DNA from: Venturia oleaginea
Lineage: Eukaryota > Ascomycota > Dothideomycetes > Venturiales > Venturiaceae
NCBI GenBank assembly: GCA_013176395.1
Contig: JABMLP010000006.1
Location: forward strand, 1,054,001 to 1,118,000
Length of the DNA: 64,000 nucleotides
Direction: 5' to 3'
Program-made: the position numbers and the translations under genes
Shown: piece after piece, positions 21,121 through 31,310 of the stretch
Layout: each line of letters opens with the position of its first letter
How positions within the stretch are numbered: the first letter of the stretch is position 1
The notes under the pieces: generated by a model
Databases searched by the model: none
What the model saw: only the letters and a program-made list of their open reading frames with translations
What the model was told of the DNA's origin: nothing

Positions 21121-22934
21121 ACGTGTTCCACCACCGAGCTGGTCAACCCACCGAGCGATTCAAAAAGGCTTGGCACGACCAACTCATGTTACGACTCTTC
21201 AATTTAATCGCTATTAACAATAGATTCAAGTCCGTCGTGCTGCTATCTGATTCAGATGATATCTCGATATCTTTTTTACAAGTTCGCGCATTATGCCCAG
21301 TTGCGCCGCAGTTCCCACAGCGCCGTTGAGTTGGTCGGGCTGTTTCTTGATCACCACTACCACGAGCCTTCTTCGATCCCTGAGGCGCTACAGACGCCTC
21401 TGCAGCGACCTGCGCTGCTGCAGTCCCATACTCTATAGTACCACCTTGCTGGATCCACTTCCTTTTGCACCATTTTCGCTTCGTCATTACTGCCAATTGC
21501 TCTTCAAGCTCGCGGTTGCGCGCAACAAGTAGAGCGTTTTGGTGTAGCATCAATTCAGCGCCCTTGACAAGCTGGGAAAAGCCTGCCTGCGCAGTAACTG
21601 GTGACCGAGTAAAGGACTCGCTTACGAGCTTGGATTGGGATCCAAATTCAAGAGTATTGCTTGGAGTCTTCGACTGCCACGGCGTCTCCTGCGGTGGGGG
21701 TGCTGGTGGGGTACGTAGCCGTACTTCAAGGCGATCCAATACCACCTCCGCGTTGATAGGGACTAGCCCTACCATCTCAAAAGCCTTTCGACAGTTCTCT
21801 TCTGTAAACACGTCGAAAAACGCGTCTTTGAAGGCTGGAAGGAAGCCTTCTTTGTTGATATGGTAGACGAGTCGGCGTGCCAAGTCTCGAACTCGTTGAG
21901 AGTACTTGCACTTCAACGGCGAGAAGCAGACCTCATCAAGCCGCTGGAGGATATGCGATGAATGAGGTGGCATACAGAGCGTTATGATCTTATGTTCGAG
22001 GCAGTAGTCCTTGAAATCCTGGTTGAGATGGCTCTCATGGCCGTCCAAGGTGAGCAGCCTATACCCCCCACTTGACGCGCCTTTGTATAGCGCGTTGTTT
22101 GTCCAGCCGTTCTCAGAGACCGAGAGCTTCCAATTCCGTGGTATATCTGCCTCCTCATACCACGCAGAGATGTGAACGCGTCTTTTGTAGATAATGAATG
22201 GCGGGGTCGCATACCCAGCGGCGCAGATGCTCTGGATAACTGTAATCCACTCGCGATCGCCTGGCTGGATCAAATTAGGCCGTGTACGTCTTCAGAAGCT
22301 GTGACGACCTTCATTGACCCAATAACGCCCATCTGGAAGCCAATCTCGTCAAAGTTGTGCGTATCCTCGTCGTGGATGCCGTACTTTGCCTTAGTGTCTG
22401 CAACGAGCTTGAACCACGCGCCAATAATCTCTGGATCTTCCTGTAGTATCCTCTGCCTATCCTTAGCTCGATTGAAGGCCATCTTGAGCTCATCTGAGCG
22501 CGTTATAAACCTCTCAGCCCAGTTTTTCCCTACTGGCTCTCCACCCCGTACACCTAGTAGTTTATCCGCCATATCTGCCACCTCACACAGCCGGGGCGCG
22601 AATCCTCGCGAATCGAGGTCGAGGATGTATTGGATAATTGTCTGCTCTTCAGTCGTAGTGAGCTTGTGTTGGGCGTTGCGAGTATCTAGGCGATACGTGA
22701 TTCCGTTGTATCGGCTAGTCAATGTTGAAGGAGGTACATCAAACGCTTCAGCAGCGCGCCGGAGGCTTCGGAATTGGTGGGTGTTATAGGCAGAAAGGGC
22801 AAGCTGAATTCTGCCTTCTCTGTTAGATAATTGCGCATTTTGTTGTTGAGACATATCGTGTTAATGAGGGAGTTGGTCGTCTTGGCAGAAACTGACCAGC
22901 TCGGTGGGTTGACCAGCTCGGTGGTGGAACACGT
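21121..22934. mobile_element. Fot1/pogo-like element, copy B (1814 bp)
   Basis: Perfect 35-bp inverted repeats at 21121-21155 and 22900-22934, starting ACGTGTTCCACCACCGAGCT and flanked by TA on both sides. Each TIR contains a direct repeat of GACCAGCTCGGTGG. It is collinear with copy A through most of the transposase, although the TIRs and the N-terminal coding part differ, so A and B are related families or recombinants. Confidence 0.93.
21143..22854 (-). pseudogene. Fot1/pogo DDE transposase, frameshifted
   Basis: Starts at ATG 22854 (MSQQQNAQL). HTH, CENP-B-type segment and first catalytic motif HNFDEIGFQMG are intact, then the frame shifts near 22275 after VVTASE. The remainder, in another frame, has LLTLDGHESHLN and HILQRLDEV and the C-terminal knuckle CGNCGATGHNARTC. 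About 11 residues are missing between NNAL and YRLL, and a one-base loss alters the last residues. Defects differ from those of copy A. Confidence 0.9.
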
Positions 22935-23364
22935 TATTACATACATACAATTCTGTAGCAATCAACACAATTAATATAGTTATAGTCAACACAGTGGAGG
23001 GCAACTTTGTTGGAAGCTACAAACGCACGAACTACACGAATACGAGCTTCAAAAGATAATGAATTGCATGACTTCAAAAGCTAGGAATCTACAGCATATT
23101 TAAGTCATTTGAGTACCCTCAATTCATGCATTGATGCATGAATTTTGATGCATCAAGTACACATCAGAAACGGGGTCTTAAAACGATCCTGAAACCCAAC
23201 AAACTTACCGTGCAAACTTCTGCTCAAAAACCCGATTTCAGCAACACCAACAACCTCAAATTACACCTATGGCGACACTATTATAAAGCTAGGCGCTGTC
23301 CCAGCGCTCTCAAAAACCTTCTGCACCTGAAGATATCCCTCTCTATCCAACGCTCCAGTTTGGA

Positions 23365-23679
23365 ATGACTTTCGAGACCCTTGAGGAAGCCAAAAACCTC
23401 ATTACCGACGCGATTGCGGCCGCCAATGAGTCTTTCAACGTTAAGAACAGCAAGCCCCAGTTCTGGCAACTCGAATGCCGTGGTCGTGAGAAGAATACAT
23501 ACCATTTCGCAATACGAGTAGCCCTCGTAGGCAAGCTAAAGGAGTGGAAGTTACGACAACTTAAGAAGCATACGTGTCCGCTATCCTGTGCATTCTGCGG
23601 CTCAAAAAACCATATGAGTGATGCCAGCGATGCCAGCGAGATTGGTAGGGACATTGAGTTGTTATCGGAGGAAGAATGA
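23365..23679 (+). pseudogene. Mutator-like transposase N-terminal remnant
   Basis: Frame from ATG 23365 with a MuDR/FAR1-type DNA-binding start: TFETLEEAKNLITDAI, FWQLECRG, YHFAIRVA and a closing HTC. It then jumps to SCAFCGSKNHMS, a broken zinc knuckle, and stops. The catalytic core is gone. The 3' flank (GATTGCCGT ... AATGCGGTTAGC) resembles the 3' flank of the larger Mutator-like element at 26.5 kb, so both derive from related elements. Confidence 0.65.
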
Positions 23680-23988
23680 GCGCCGCTGGCAGTATGTACG
23701 GCGGCCTTAGCACGGTTCTGAGCGAGATATTTGAGCCAAAATGATGAATTTAATTGAGTTGAGTCGATTGCCGTGTAGTTTGAGTTTGTACATTATTCAA
23801 ATGCGGTTAGCGCCATTGGCTGAACCTTTTTGCCTCAAACATATAATGAGTGACTATCGCATACAATTAATGACTAAAACATACACGAATTTGTGTTCAT
23901 GCCAAATGATTGTGCTAGTCATTGCGTGTATGTGCTGGTCCGAAAAATCGATGATTGTAGGTGTACAGTCATTAGCCGAAAACCATAT

Positions 23989-24151
23989 AGACCGATGTCA
24001 ACTATGGGCGAAAAAGCTATGCGAAGCGGACCCGTCTGGATCTGTCGCAGAAGACATGAAGTATGTGCAAAAGAGATGGGAAGATGAGGCAGTTCGAGTA
24101 CTGAAAGCAAGTAGGAAAGAGAAAAGGTCCATAATTGTTCAAGAAACATGA
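23989..24151 (+). pseudogene. Small LPREL-family C-terminal fragment
   Basis: In-frame segment DRCQLWAKKLCEADPSGSV followed by AEDMKYVQKRWEDE and a Lys/Arg-rich tail to TGA 24149. It is an excellent motif 2 match. Motif 1 is absent; the adjacent upstream sequence is Mutator-like debris and a 41-bp block shared with 21030-21070. Probably truncated by an insertion or rearrangement. Confidence 0.75.
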
Positions 24152-24576
24152 GGCATGTTCGACAAGAGTGGGAGGAGGAGTGATCCCGAGTCTCAAGGTC
24201 AGCAGAGAAGGTAAAGGGTAGGGCCTCACCTTCTCAAAAGCGGCTAAAGTCTCCACTCGAACATGCCGTGCCAAAATCGTCTCCACGCAAGCCCATACTT
24301 ACTGTACACATGCTTTTCGAAGCATGTACTGCACGCATGCTTTTAATTAGCCAATCAGGGGCCAGACGTGTGGAGAAAGCATGCTGTAGATAATTATATT
24401 GTACGAAAGCATGTTGTAGTATGTTTCTGAGAGGAAGGCATCCGGCAGTATAGTTAGATTGACTAATCAAACACCGCCTTGCGGCCGCGTTGCAACTTTA
24501 AAATTCTGTCTCCTATCTTTACCACCTACACATCACCTCCAACACCATAATTACACGCGTTTTAGACGATTCCACG

Positions 24577-25515
24577 ATGCCGTTATCTCGTGTACCTGGC
24601 GGCAGTGCCCCTACAAGCTTTCCGCTACCGCCGCCGGCCCCAGGGACCGTTGGAATGGAGACTCAACTCCGCGAAGGCATAATCTTCCGCGATATTCAGG
24701 AGGGTATTGACTTGGTCTCTGACCTCCACGTACAATGGGGCCAGTCATTCAAAGTAAACTCGGGCAGCCTAAAGAGGCGATTCTGGGTTGCTGAGTGTAG
24801 GCAATCTAAATGCGACTTCTGGCTACGCATTGGGTGGACCCGTACGTCTTTCTACAACCTTATTCATTAAATTATTTATTCATCCATCTAATCATTGCTT
24901 CCGCGCGTTTTAGGGGAGCCCGCAGTGTGTAAACTGCGCAAATTTAAACCTCATCAGGACTGCCAGCCTTCTGACCACGCCGAGTGGAAGAAGCCTCACT
25001 CTACGAATTATCTAGTGCGCCATCACTACAATAGAATAGCCTCCGATCGGACAATTAAGCCCAAAAAACTCAAAAATGCGGAGCAATTCGAACGCGGCAA
25101 TGCAATCTCCTAACAGCAGGCTCGGCGGTCCAAAAAGGCTGTATTACAGCTCATTGAGGGTGACGCCACGCTGCGATTTCAATACATTCGACCGTTTCTA
25201 CGCTTCATACAAGGTGATTTCGATGATAATAATCCAATGCCCGTCACTGTGACCACCTCGGCGGATGGTGACATCGTCAGAGACTGGGCAAACGATCATG
25301 ATGGCGCGAAGGTCAAGATGAAGCGCAGCCCCAAGGGTGTTTCGGAAGCAGAAATCTACTTAGCTATGCTTGATAGTGACCTGGATGCAGATAGCGACTA
25401 TGCGGAGGAGAATGCGGAGGTTCAGGCTGAAGACGAGGCTGAGGTTGTTCCTGTTACAGGTCACCTCAAGACCGAAGAGCAGGGACAGCGGGACTTGCAG
25501 AGGGTGGTTGGATAA
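24577..25515 (+). pseudogene. Mutator-like transposase N-terminal region
   Basis: ATG 24577, exon to 24841, intron 24842-24913 (GT...AG), then continuing. The DNA-binding part has FWVAECRQSKCDFW followed after the intron by KFKPHQDC: a C-x4-C...H-x-C arrangement like the WRKY-GCM1-type finger of MuDR/FAR1 transposases. One in-frame TAA lies near 25111, after which the same frame continues through an acidic tail to 25515. The catalytic DDE domain is absent. Confidence 0.7.
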
Positions 25516-25526
25516 CAAGAAGTTGT

Positions 25527-26137
25527 TGTTAGGACTGATGTGGAGTGGAATCCTTTGGGCGCACAAGAGGGGACTGGTGCAACCAGGTCAGTCTTAAGAG
25601 AGAATAGTACGTGCAAGAGTCACGTGATATTCCCACAGTTCCCACAGCACTTGGCATTGCCCACAGTGTGGGAAGAGCCAAGAGGTGTGGGAATGCACCT
25701 TGGCACCCAGAACCAGAAGGGTATATATGGAGGACGTTGGACGGACTTTCCTTTCTCTCGGTGTGGTTATCTCATGTTATGTTTCTCACATAGGAGCTTC
25801 TTCAACCTACTACAGTAACGACCTTTTACTCAGATACAATCAAGCACAAGTCGTATGCATACGAAGCAAGCCCACCCCCAACCTTCATACTAACCGACAA
25901 GCTTTCAGGATCGATCTGAGGATCAAATCGGTTAGACGACAATTGAATTGGGAGATACATCGGACGGCTAGGATCTAGTGAGCCTCCAAAGAACCTGAGC
26001 AAGGGAAGGTACTTAAGGTAAGTACTTCCAGACTGATATTGCCCTTACCCCAAACCCGCGGACCAGAACAAGAGAACACAGGTGTCAAGAAGGTCTTGAC
26101 AAAATCAACTGTGTTGAGAAACGAGTTCCCCGTAACA
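25527..26137. repeat. Possible solo LTR inside the Mutator-like element
   Basis: Segment of about 611 bp starting TGTTAGGAC and ending CCCGTAACA (terminal inverted TGTTA/TAACA). It has a TATA-like GTATATATGG near 25721 and an inverted repeat with arms TTCCCACAGCACTTGGC and GCCAAGAGGTGTGGGAA. It separates the two coding parts of the element. The flanking pentamers (GTTGT, GTTCC) match at only three of five positions, so the call is weak. Confidence 0.35.
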
Positions 26138-26164
26138 GTTCCTTCTTGAGACCAACTTAAGCAA

Positions 26165-26512
26165 ATGGTCGCCGTATCGGGTAATGGCTTCTTTCATAGT
26201 CACTTGAACGCTGTATTCGAAACGAATCCGACATCTGGCGAGGCTGTCACCAAGGCTGAGGGCTACCCTAGCCAATCTACTCAAAAACCACTACAATCGG
26301 CTCAACCACAGCTTTTGAACGATATGATGAGTGATAGACCTGGCCAACTCCTTCCCTATAGGACAGATAAATCGACTTGTGCTACCAAACGGCTACCAAT
26401 TGAGTCACCACCGCAGTCGCCAGCAAGAGGGAGGAAGCAGAAGCGAATCTACACCACGTGTAAGCGCTGCGGCAATATGGGACATCTGTCGGAAGATTGC
26501 ACTGTCAATTGA
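26165..26512 (+). pseudogene. Mutator-like transposase C-terminal part with zinc knuckle
   Basis: Frame of 115 codons from ATG 26165, polar and Ser/Pro/Gln-rich, ending TCKRCGNMGHLSEDCTVN. CKRCGNMGHLSEDC is a CCHC knuckle of the C-x2-C-x4-H-x4-C type. Its position inside the TIR-bounded element suggests the C-terminus of the same transposase. It is followed by the palindrome GCAGCGGCCCT-CA-AGGGCCGCTGC (26634-26657). Confidence 0.6.
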
Positions 26513-27479
26513 GGCTTGGCGCCACCTTAGCGCTTTTTGAGCATTATAATCAAGCTTATTTTGATGAGTTCAGTCAATTGCCGTTGTAATCTCGAAAATA
26601 TTTTGTACGAATGCGGTTAGCACAGTTTGGTTGGCAGCGGCCCTCAAGGGCCGCTGCGTTAAATTGTAGTGTCATTTTTGGCTCAATCTCGTCTCAATCT
26701 CGTGTCAATTTCGTGTTATTCTGGCGTTTGAGTGTTCGATTGAGCGCTTATTACCATTATTATGTTATCTATCTATATATATTGGTAGCAGCGAGGTCCT
26801 CAGGTTATGCTGAGGATTCTGCCACACGTGAACTTGGACATACTGAGACATGCCTTATCCGGTCTCGCACATGCCCGGGCCGTTTTTAGATACTAGAACA
26901 TGCTAAAAGCATGTAAGCATGCGACAGGTCATGTTCTAGTATGTCAGGGCTTGCGTGGAGACGATTTTGGCACGGCATGTTCGAGTGGAGACTTTAGCCG
27001 ATTGCTTTACCCATCCGAGACGTAGAATATATAGCGTAAACTGGAAGAGGGTGAGATTTGGTGTCCAAATACATATCCCAGGCATGCTAACTCAATTTTG
27101 AATTGAAAGCGATATTGGCATCGCTGAAAAGTCTTTCGTATGCATCTTCTCAATGGACATTTTGTTGTCCACAAACGCACGCGATACAAACATCACGTCC
27201 AAACCCACCAGCAAACCGAGAAACCACAGATCATTCAGTACCCCGACGTTAGTATTGTGTTCGAGACGTTCGTGGTAAGAAGCTCGCTGTTTCCTGACTC
27301 CTATTTCTCTTTATCAACAGACTCATCATGGCAAACAGGTATGAACCCACTCACAACCATTCCAGTAAACCGAATCAATAGTGATTACACAGAGAACTCA
27401 CAAACTTTCTCTCACGCAAGCCGTGGGCAGCAGCTAGCTTACGCGCACAAACAAGAGAAGCATACACTCCAGCAGCCAA

Positions 27480-27738
27480 AACAACGGAAACCAAGACAAC
27501 ATTCCTCTCCCCACCTCGTGAGCCCCGCCAGTGAATCCTCTACCAGAGCAACAGCAACGACACCATTCTTCTCTGCGACCCACACCGGTACCAGCAATCC
27601 ACACTTGGCGACAGTGTACTCCGGAAGGTCATAAACGACTATTGTCTCCGCTTATGCGAGGTTCAAAAAGAAGAAATAAGCAGTTGAAGCTACATCTTGG
27701 AGAGAGCGTGTAGCGGTATCCGGGAAGATGTGAATTAA
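27480..27738 (+). pseudogene. Small LPREL-family copy, degenerate
   Basis: TKTTFLSPPREPRQ then TGA (27532-27534), followed in the same frame by ILYQSNSND: a decayed motif 1 with a nonsense codon where others have a residue before IL. Farther on, GIREDVN may be what remains of motif 2. The open frame that covers this stretch in another register is a by-product. Confidence 0.7.
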
Positions 27739-28072
27739 TTACGTCCGTGAGCAACGGGAGAAGGACACTGACCATGATGGCATAGATGCAGCTTGTGATG
27801 GCGGTAGGAGGCGGGCTGTACCAGGTCTTTGGGGAATGTGAGCGATGCGAATGAACCCGGCAAGGTCTCGAGGTCCCTCATAATTGAAGACATCCAGGAG
27901 CGATTGGGGCCTGGGATCAGGTCGAGGTATGTTGACTAAAGTTGGCTTACGTTACTTGAGAGTCAAGTCCGGCACGGCAGATCGTCCATGGATGCGGCCG
28001 CACCTGAATTACTCCTGATTGAAAGTATCTCTCAACAGGGCTGAATATCTTACCTTCACGTTGTATTGTGGT

Positions 28073-28670
28073 GGGTACTATGGTATCAGGGAAAATAAAC
28101 GTTAATTGGCACCCTGGTAGCCACCCTTGCAGTAGTCAGTGCGGTAATCCAAATGAAGTTATTATTCTGCTTATTCAGCGTATTCTTGGTGTAAGTTATC
28201 AGTGTCGTTGACGTAACCACTTTGAGGTCACCTTTGATGCTACCTTTGAGGATATCTTTGAAGCCATTTTGAAGCTGTATACATACGATTTTGGAGTCAC
28301 AATGCGGCTGCGGCATAAGGAGCTTTCACGAGATGAACGGAATGAGGTTCTTACCCTCCACCTTGCAGGCTTCAAATACAAGCAAATTCAAGACTTTTTC
28401 CAGCAGAAGAAAGGCAAAGAGGTTACTAGTCGTCAGATCCAATGGGCTATTGAACACGGTCATCCTACGCCGCAGAAAAAGGGACATTGTGGTGCTAAAA
28501 GGTTTCTTTCAGAAGAGGACGGTGACTTACGTCAACTACACTGATAACTTACATCAAGAATACGCTGAATAAGCAGAATAATAACTTCATTTAGATTACC
28601 GCATTGACCACAGCAAGGGTGGCTACCAGGGTGCCAATTAACGTTTATTTTCCCTCACACCATAGTACCC
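28073..28670. mobile_element. Tc1-like element, internally deleted (598 bp)
   Basis: Long inverted repeats of roughly 140 bp, from GGGTACTATGGT at 28073 to ACCATAGTACCC at 28670, with only a few mismatches (for example TTAATTGGCACCCTGG on the left and CCAGGGTGCCAATTAA on the right). TA follows the right end; the left flank reads TG, so the target duplication is imperfect. Only the start of a transposase is retained. Confidence 0.85.
28302..28544 (+). pseudogene. Tc1-like transposase N-terminal HTH fragment
   Basis: Begins MRLRHKELSRDERNEV at ATG 28302, then LTLHLAGFKYKQIQDFF and VTSRQIQWAIEHGH: a helix-turn-helix of the type that starts Tc1-family transposases. It stops after 80 residues, directly at the right TIR, so all catalytic residues are missing. 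Confidence 0.8.
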
Positions 28671-28672
28671 TA

Positions 28673-28918
28673 ACGTGGACAATCTTGAAGTTTAAAATAA
28701 CTGACTGAGCGAGATTCTAAGAGCTCTACCCTACAGCAAATCCTAGTTGAAACACGTAGATCAGTTAGTTCCTACCCCTTCAGTTATATAGCCTAAGAGT
28801 CTCCGGAGCTATACTATCCGAGTTCCTGGCCATCAATGCATCACCGTAGCGTAGATTAGAATTGCGGGCGTCACTCACTCACTCTCTAAGTTAAAAAAAC
28901 TTGAAGAAATGTCCACGT
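28673..28918. repeat. MITE-like repeat with related copies
   Basis: Ends ACGTGGACAATCTTGAAGTT and AACTTGAAGAAATGTCCACGT are inverted. Its interior (GATTCTAAGAGCTCTACCCTACAG) recurs in inverse orientation at about 38866-38930, and end-like copies occur at 29865-29961 and 32805-32850. At least four divergent copies therefore lie in this window. It directly abuts the 28073-28670 element. Confidence 0.6.
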
Positions 28919-29255
28919 TGATGCACAAACCACAATACTCTAGATATCTAGGAGACTCATCTACATGTTATACTTTACCAAAATGAAAAGTGTACCCTCG
29001 CGTTTTGCTCAAATTAACAACCGTTGACCGAGACGTGCGCGCGGTGGCCCCCGATTGCTCATCTAGATATTCTGGCCAAGAAAAAATATCAGCCTTGCCA
29101 AAGACTTAAAAGAATCCAGTCTTCCTGGCACGGCTCAACGGCCGCTCGTGAAGCAAGACTCTTGTTTGTTTGGAAAAATCGTCAAGACTTTCGTGATCTG
29201 CCTCTTTACCAAATTTGTCACCAGCATATCACATGCCCTTTGCTCTCCTTCAATC

Positions 29256-29624
29256 ATGAATACGACTTCATCCCAAAGCACCATATCGTCGGCGCCAAAG
29301 CCGAGAACGACTTTTCTGGATCTACCACGCGAGCTCCGCCAACAGATTCTTTCTCAAAGCTACCCCTTCACGCTCATCGTCAAAGCCCCAGTCGACACAC
29401 AAAACTCGCAAATTCGAACTCTCGCGGACAATCGCAACAAGAAAAGATGCGATGAGATCAAAGCCTCACTCGGTCGCTGGCATGATGAACTGAGCTCAGT
29501 CAACCCGGTGGTCGAGGCTGACACAAATTGGGTGTATCAAAAATGGGTCGAAGGAGTGGATCAAGTATATATCGATTGCGAGGGAGGACGGAGAGGTGTT
29601 TTTGTCGTGTACTGGACTTTTTGA
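29256..29624 (+). CDS. Small LPREL-family protein, intact (122 aa)
   Basis: ATG 29256 gives a short Ser/Thr-rich leader and motif 1 TTFLDLPRELRQQILSQSYP. Motif 2 is GRWHDELSSVNPVVEADTNW then VYQKW. It is one of the most compact members. The frame is open upstream of the ATG to 29148, so a longer product cannot be ruled out. A triplicated 44-bp repeat follows the stop. Confidence 0.72.
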   Translation: MNTTSSQSTISSAPKPRTTFLDLPRELRQQILSQSYPFTLIVKAPVDTQNSQIRTLADNRNKKRCDEIKASLGRWHDELSSVNPVVEADTNWVYQKWVEGVDQVYIDCEGGRRGVFVVYWTF

Positions 29625-29637
29625 ATATAGTGATGAG

Positions 29638-29768
29638 TGGTCCGGAAGATGCGGCATGTTCTCGGAAAAGGGGGAAGCGATGGTCCGGACGATTCGGCAA
29701 GTTCTCGGAAGAGAGAGAAAGCGATAATCCGAAAGATTCGGCGTGTTCTTGGAAAAGAGAGGAAGCGG
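29638..29768. repeat. 43-44 bp tandem repeat, three units
   Basis: Units at 29638-29680, 29681-29724 and 29725-29768 share TGGTCCGGAxGATTCGGC and GTTCTCGGAAAAGAGRGGAAGCG with several substitutions. They start just after the stop of the family gene at 29256-29624. The unit is not a multiple of three. Confidence 0.75.
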
Positions 29769-30185
29769 TAGTCCGATGGACAAGTCTCGGACCGATTGAA
29801 TCTATATATCGATGAGATCCCCGTTCACATTGCGGCCTAGCTGGATATCCTGCGATAGGCATGAACGTGCACAATCCTGAAGTATTTTTGACTGAGTGAG
29901 CGATCCTGAGAAGAGCTTTACCCCATAACACATTATCGTGATTTGTGCATCAACGTGCAGAGAAGAAGGATTTTTGAAGTATTGCGCTGTCGAAGTTCAC
30001 GGGGATCTGCAACCTGCGATCAAATAGATTCCCAAGAGCCAAGACAACTGTAGAATAGTAGAAAATTACCTACAGAATTCCCATAGAATGTTCATTAAGA
30101 TTCTGATAAAATCTGGAAATTTCATACTGTGCTTTCGAGGCTAACGAGGACATATGAAAGAAAAAGGCGAGTAGTTTTCTGGTAG

Positions 30186-30440
30186 TGTCACGGGGCGGGT
30201 TCGGGTATCAGGAGGAGGGAGCAGCAGCAGGAACAGGTATCATTCAACAGGCTATATACAGGCTGGCAGGCAAACCAACAGGCAGGTTTGACGACAGGAC
30301 ATAGCTAAGAGGACTACGATTTGCTTGAAGCCACGTAGGCTTTAAAACCTTTCCTCGGCAGAACTACGGTTCTGCCTTGTTCACGTACCGTGGGGCCACC
30401 TCAACGGCGGGAAGGACCTGTCCGCGGTCGTACCGTGACA
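30186..30440 (+). repeat. Solo LTR, 255 bp, with 5-bp target duplication
   Basis: Starts TGTCACGGGGCGG and ends GTACCGTGACA, flanked by GGTAG on both sides (30181-30185, 30441-30445). TG...CA ends plus a 5-bp duplication define a solo LTR left by LTR-LTR recombination. An inverted copy lies at 32517-32770. Confidence 0.9.
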
Positions 30441-31201
30441 GGTAGCCAAGACAGCAGCAGGTCAAGACCCACAGGATTTTCATTCGATTCTCATTCGATT
30501 TCCATGGGATTGTGATTAAATCCCGAGATATCACATCACAGAATAAGAAGTTTATGGGATTGGAATCGGCGGATCGACGTCAGACGAGTTAAACGAGTTA
30601 AACGACGTGTTTGATCAGCAAGATTTTTTTACTTGGCTATTTTGATTAGCTCTTAGAAAACCTAATGACGTGTTTCTTCAAATGTCCTTGTTAACCACTG
30701 TGACGGGTTAAGATCATGCCTGGATACGAGAGAAAACCACCCAAATGTGCAATACAATCTAGCTAAGAAGAAAAAGATAGATACACGATTGCAAGCTCCT
30801 TTTGAAGGAGATGCCAAGCCATTCACATGCTTGCCACAGAGAGATAGGCAAAGCCTAGATAAAGGCCCAAGGGTCTAGCCCGTGACAACCACAAAGGCAC
30901 AATCCCTTGTCTGATCCTAGTTTTTTTCGGTGATTTCATAGCTCGAAGCTCAGACACATGCCAAACCTTGGGTTAAAGAACACCCTCCTTTTGTCCTATG
31001 TAGGGTGGTATAAATAGCGCGTTCTCGGCAAAATAGCGTGACATATAGCATATCTGGTAACTGTTAAAGAAATCACGATTCTTGCAGCTACCCGAAATAG
31101 TCTGGATCGGACTGACTACATATTCGGCCTGATAAGTGTCATGATCGAACTATGTTGGTATTCGAATGCAGTTAAATGTAGTTAAATGTGGTGGTTCTGC
31201 T

Positions 31202-31261
31202 CGATCAGGTCTAGCGCGATCAGGTCTAGCGCGATCAGGTCTAGCGCGATCAGGTCTAGCG
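31202..31261. repeat. 15-bp tandem repeat, four exact units
   Basis: CGATCAGGTCTAGCG repeated four times without change, about 50 bp before the LINE fragment. Confidence 0.95.
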
Positions 31262-31310
31262 CGAGACCGGTCGCAAGTATTTAGACTCGTCTCTACCTCT
31301 TAATTTTACC

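Larger units (their letters stand above)
24241..27000. mobile_element. Mutator-like element, internally deleted (2.76 kb)
   Basis: Perfect 54-bp inverted repeats at 24241-24294 and 26947-27000 (start CGGCTAAAGTCTCCACTCGA). Subterminal regions are rich in GCATGC and CATGCTTT motifs in both orientations. Inside are an N-terminal transposase part and a C-terminal knuckle part, but no catalytic core. I find no 9-11 bp target duplication (flanks TCTCAAAAG and ATTGCTTTA), which is unusual for Mutator-like elements and may reflect later rearrangement. Confidence 0.8.

Noticed and set aside
27140..27634. 164-codon frame taken at first as a gene
   Set aside because: A different register of the same DNA holds a recognisable, broken motif 1 of the small-protein family; this frame is a by-product.
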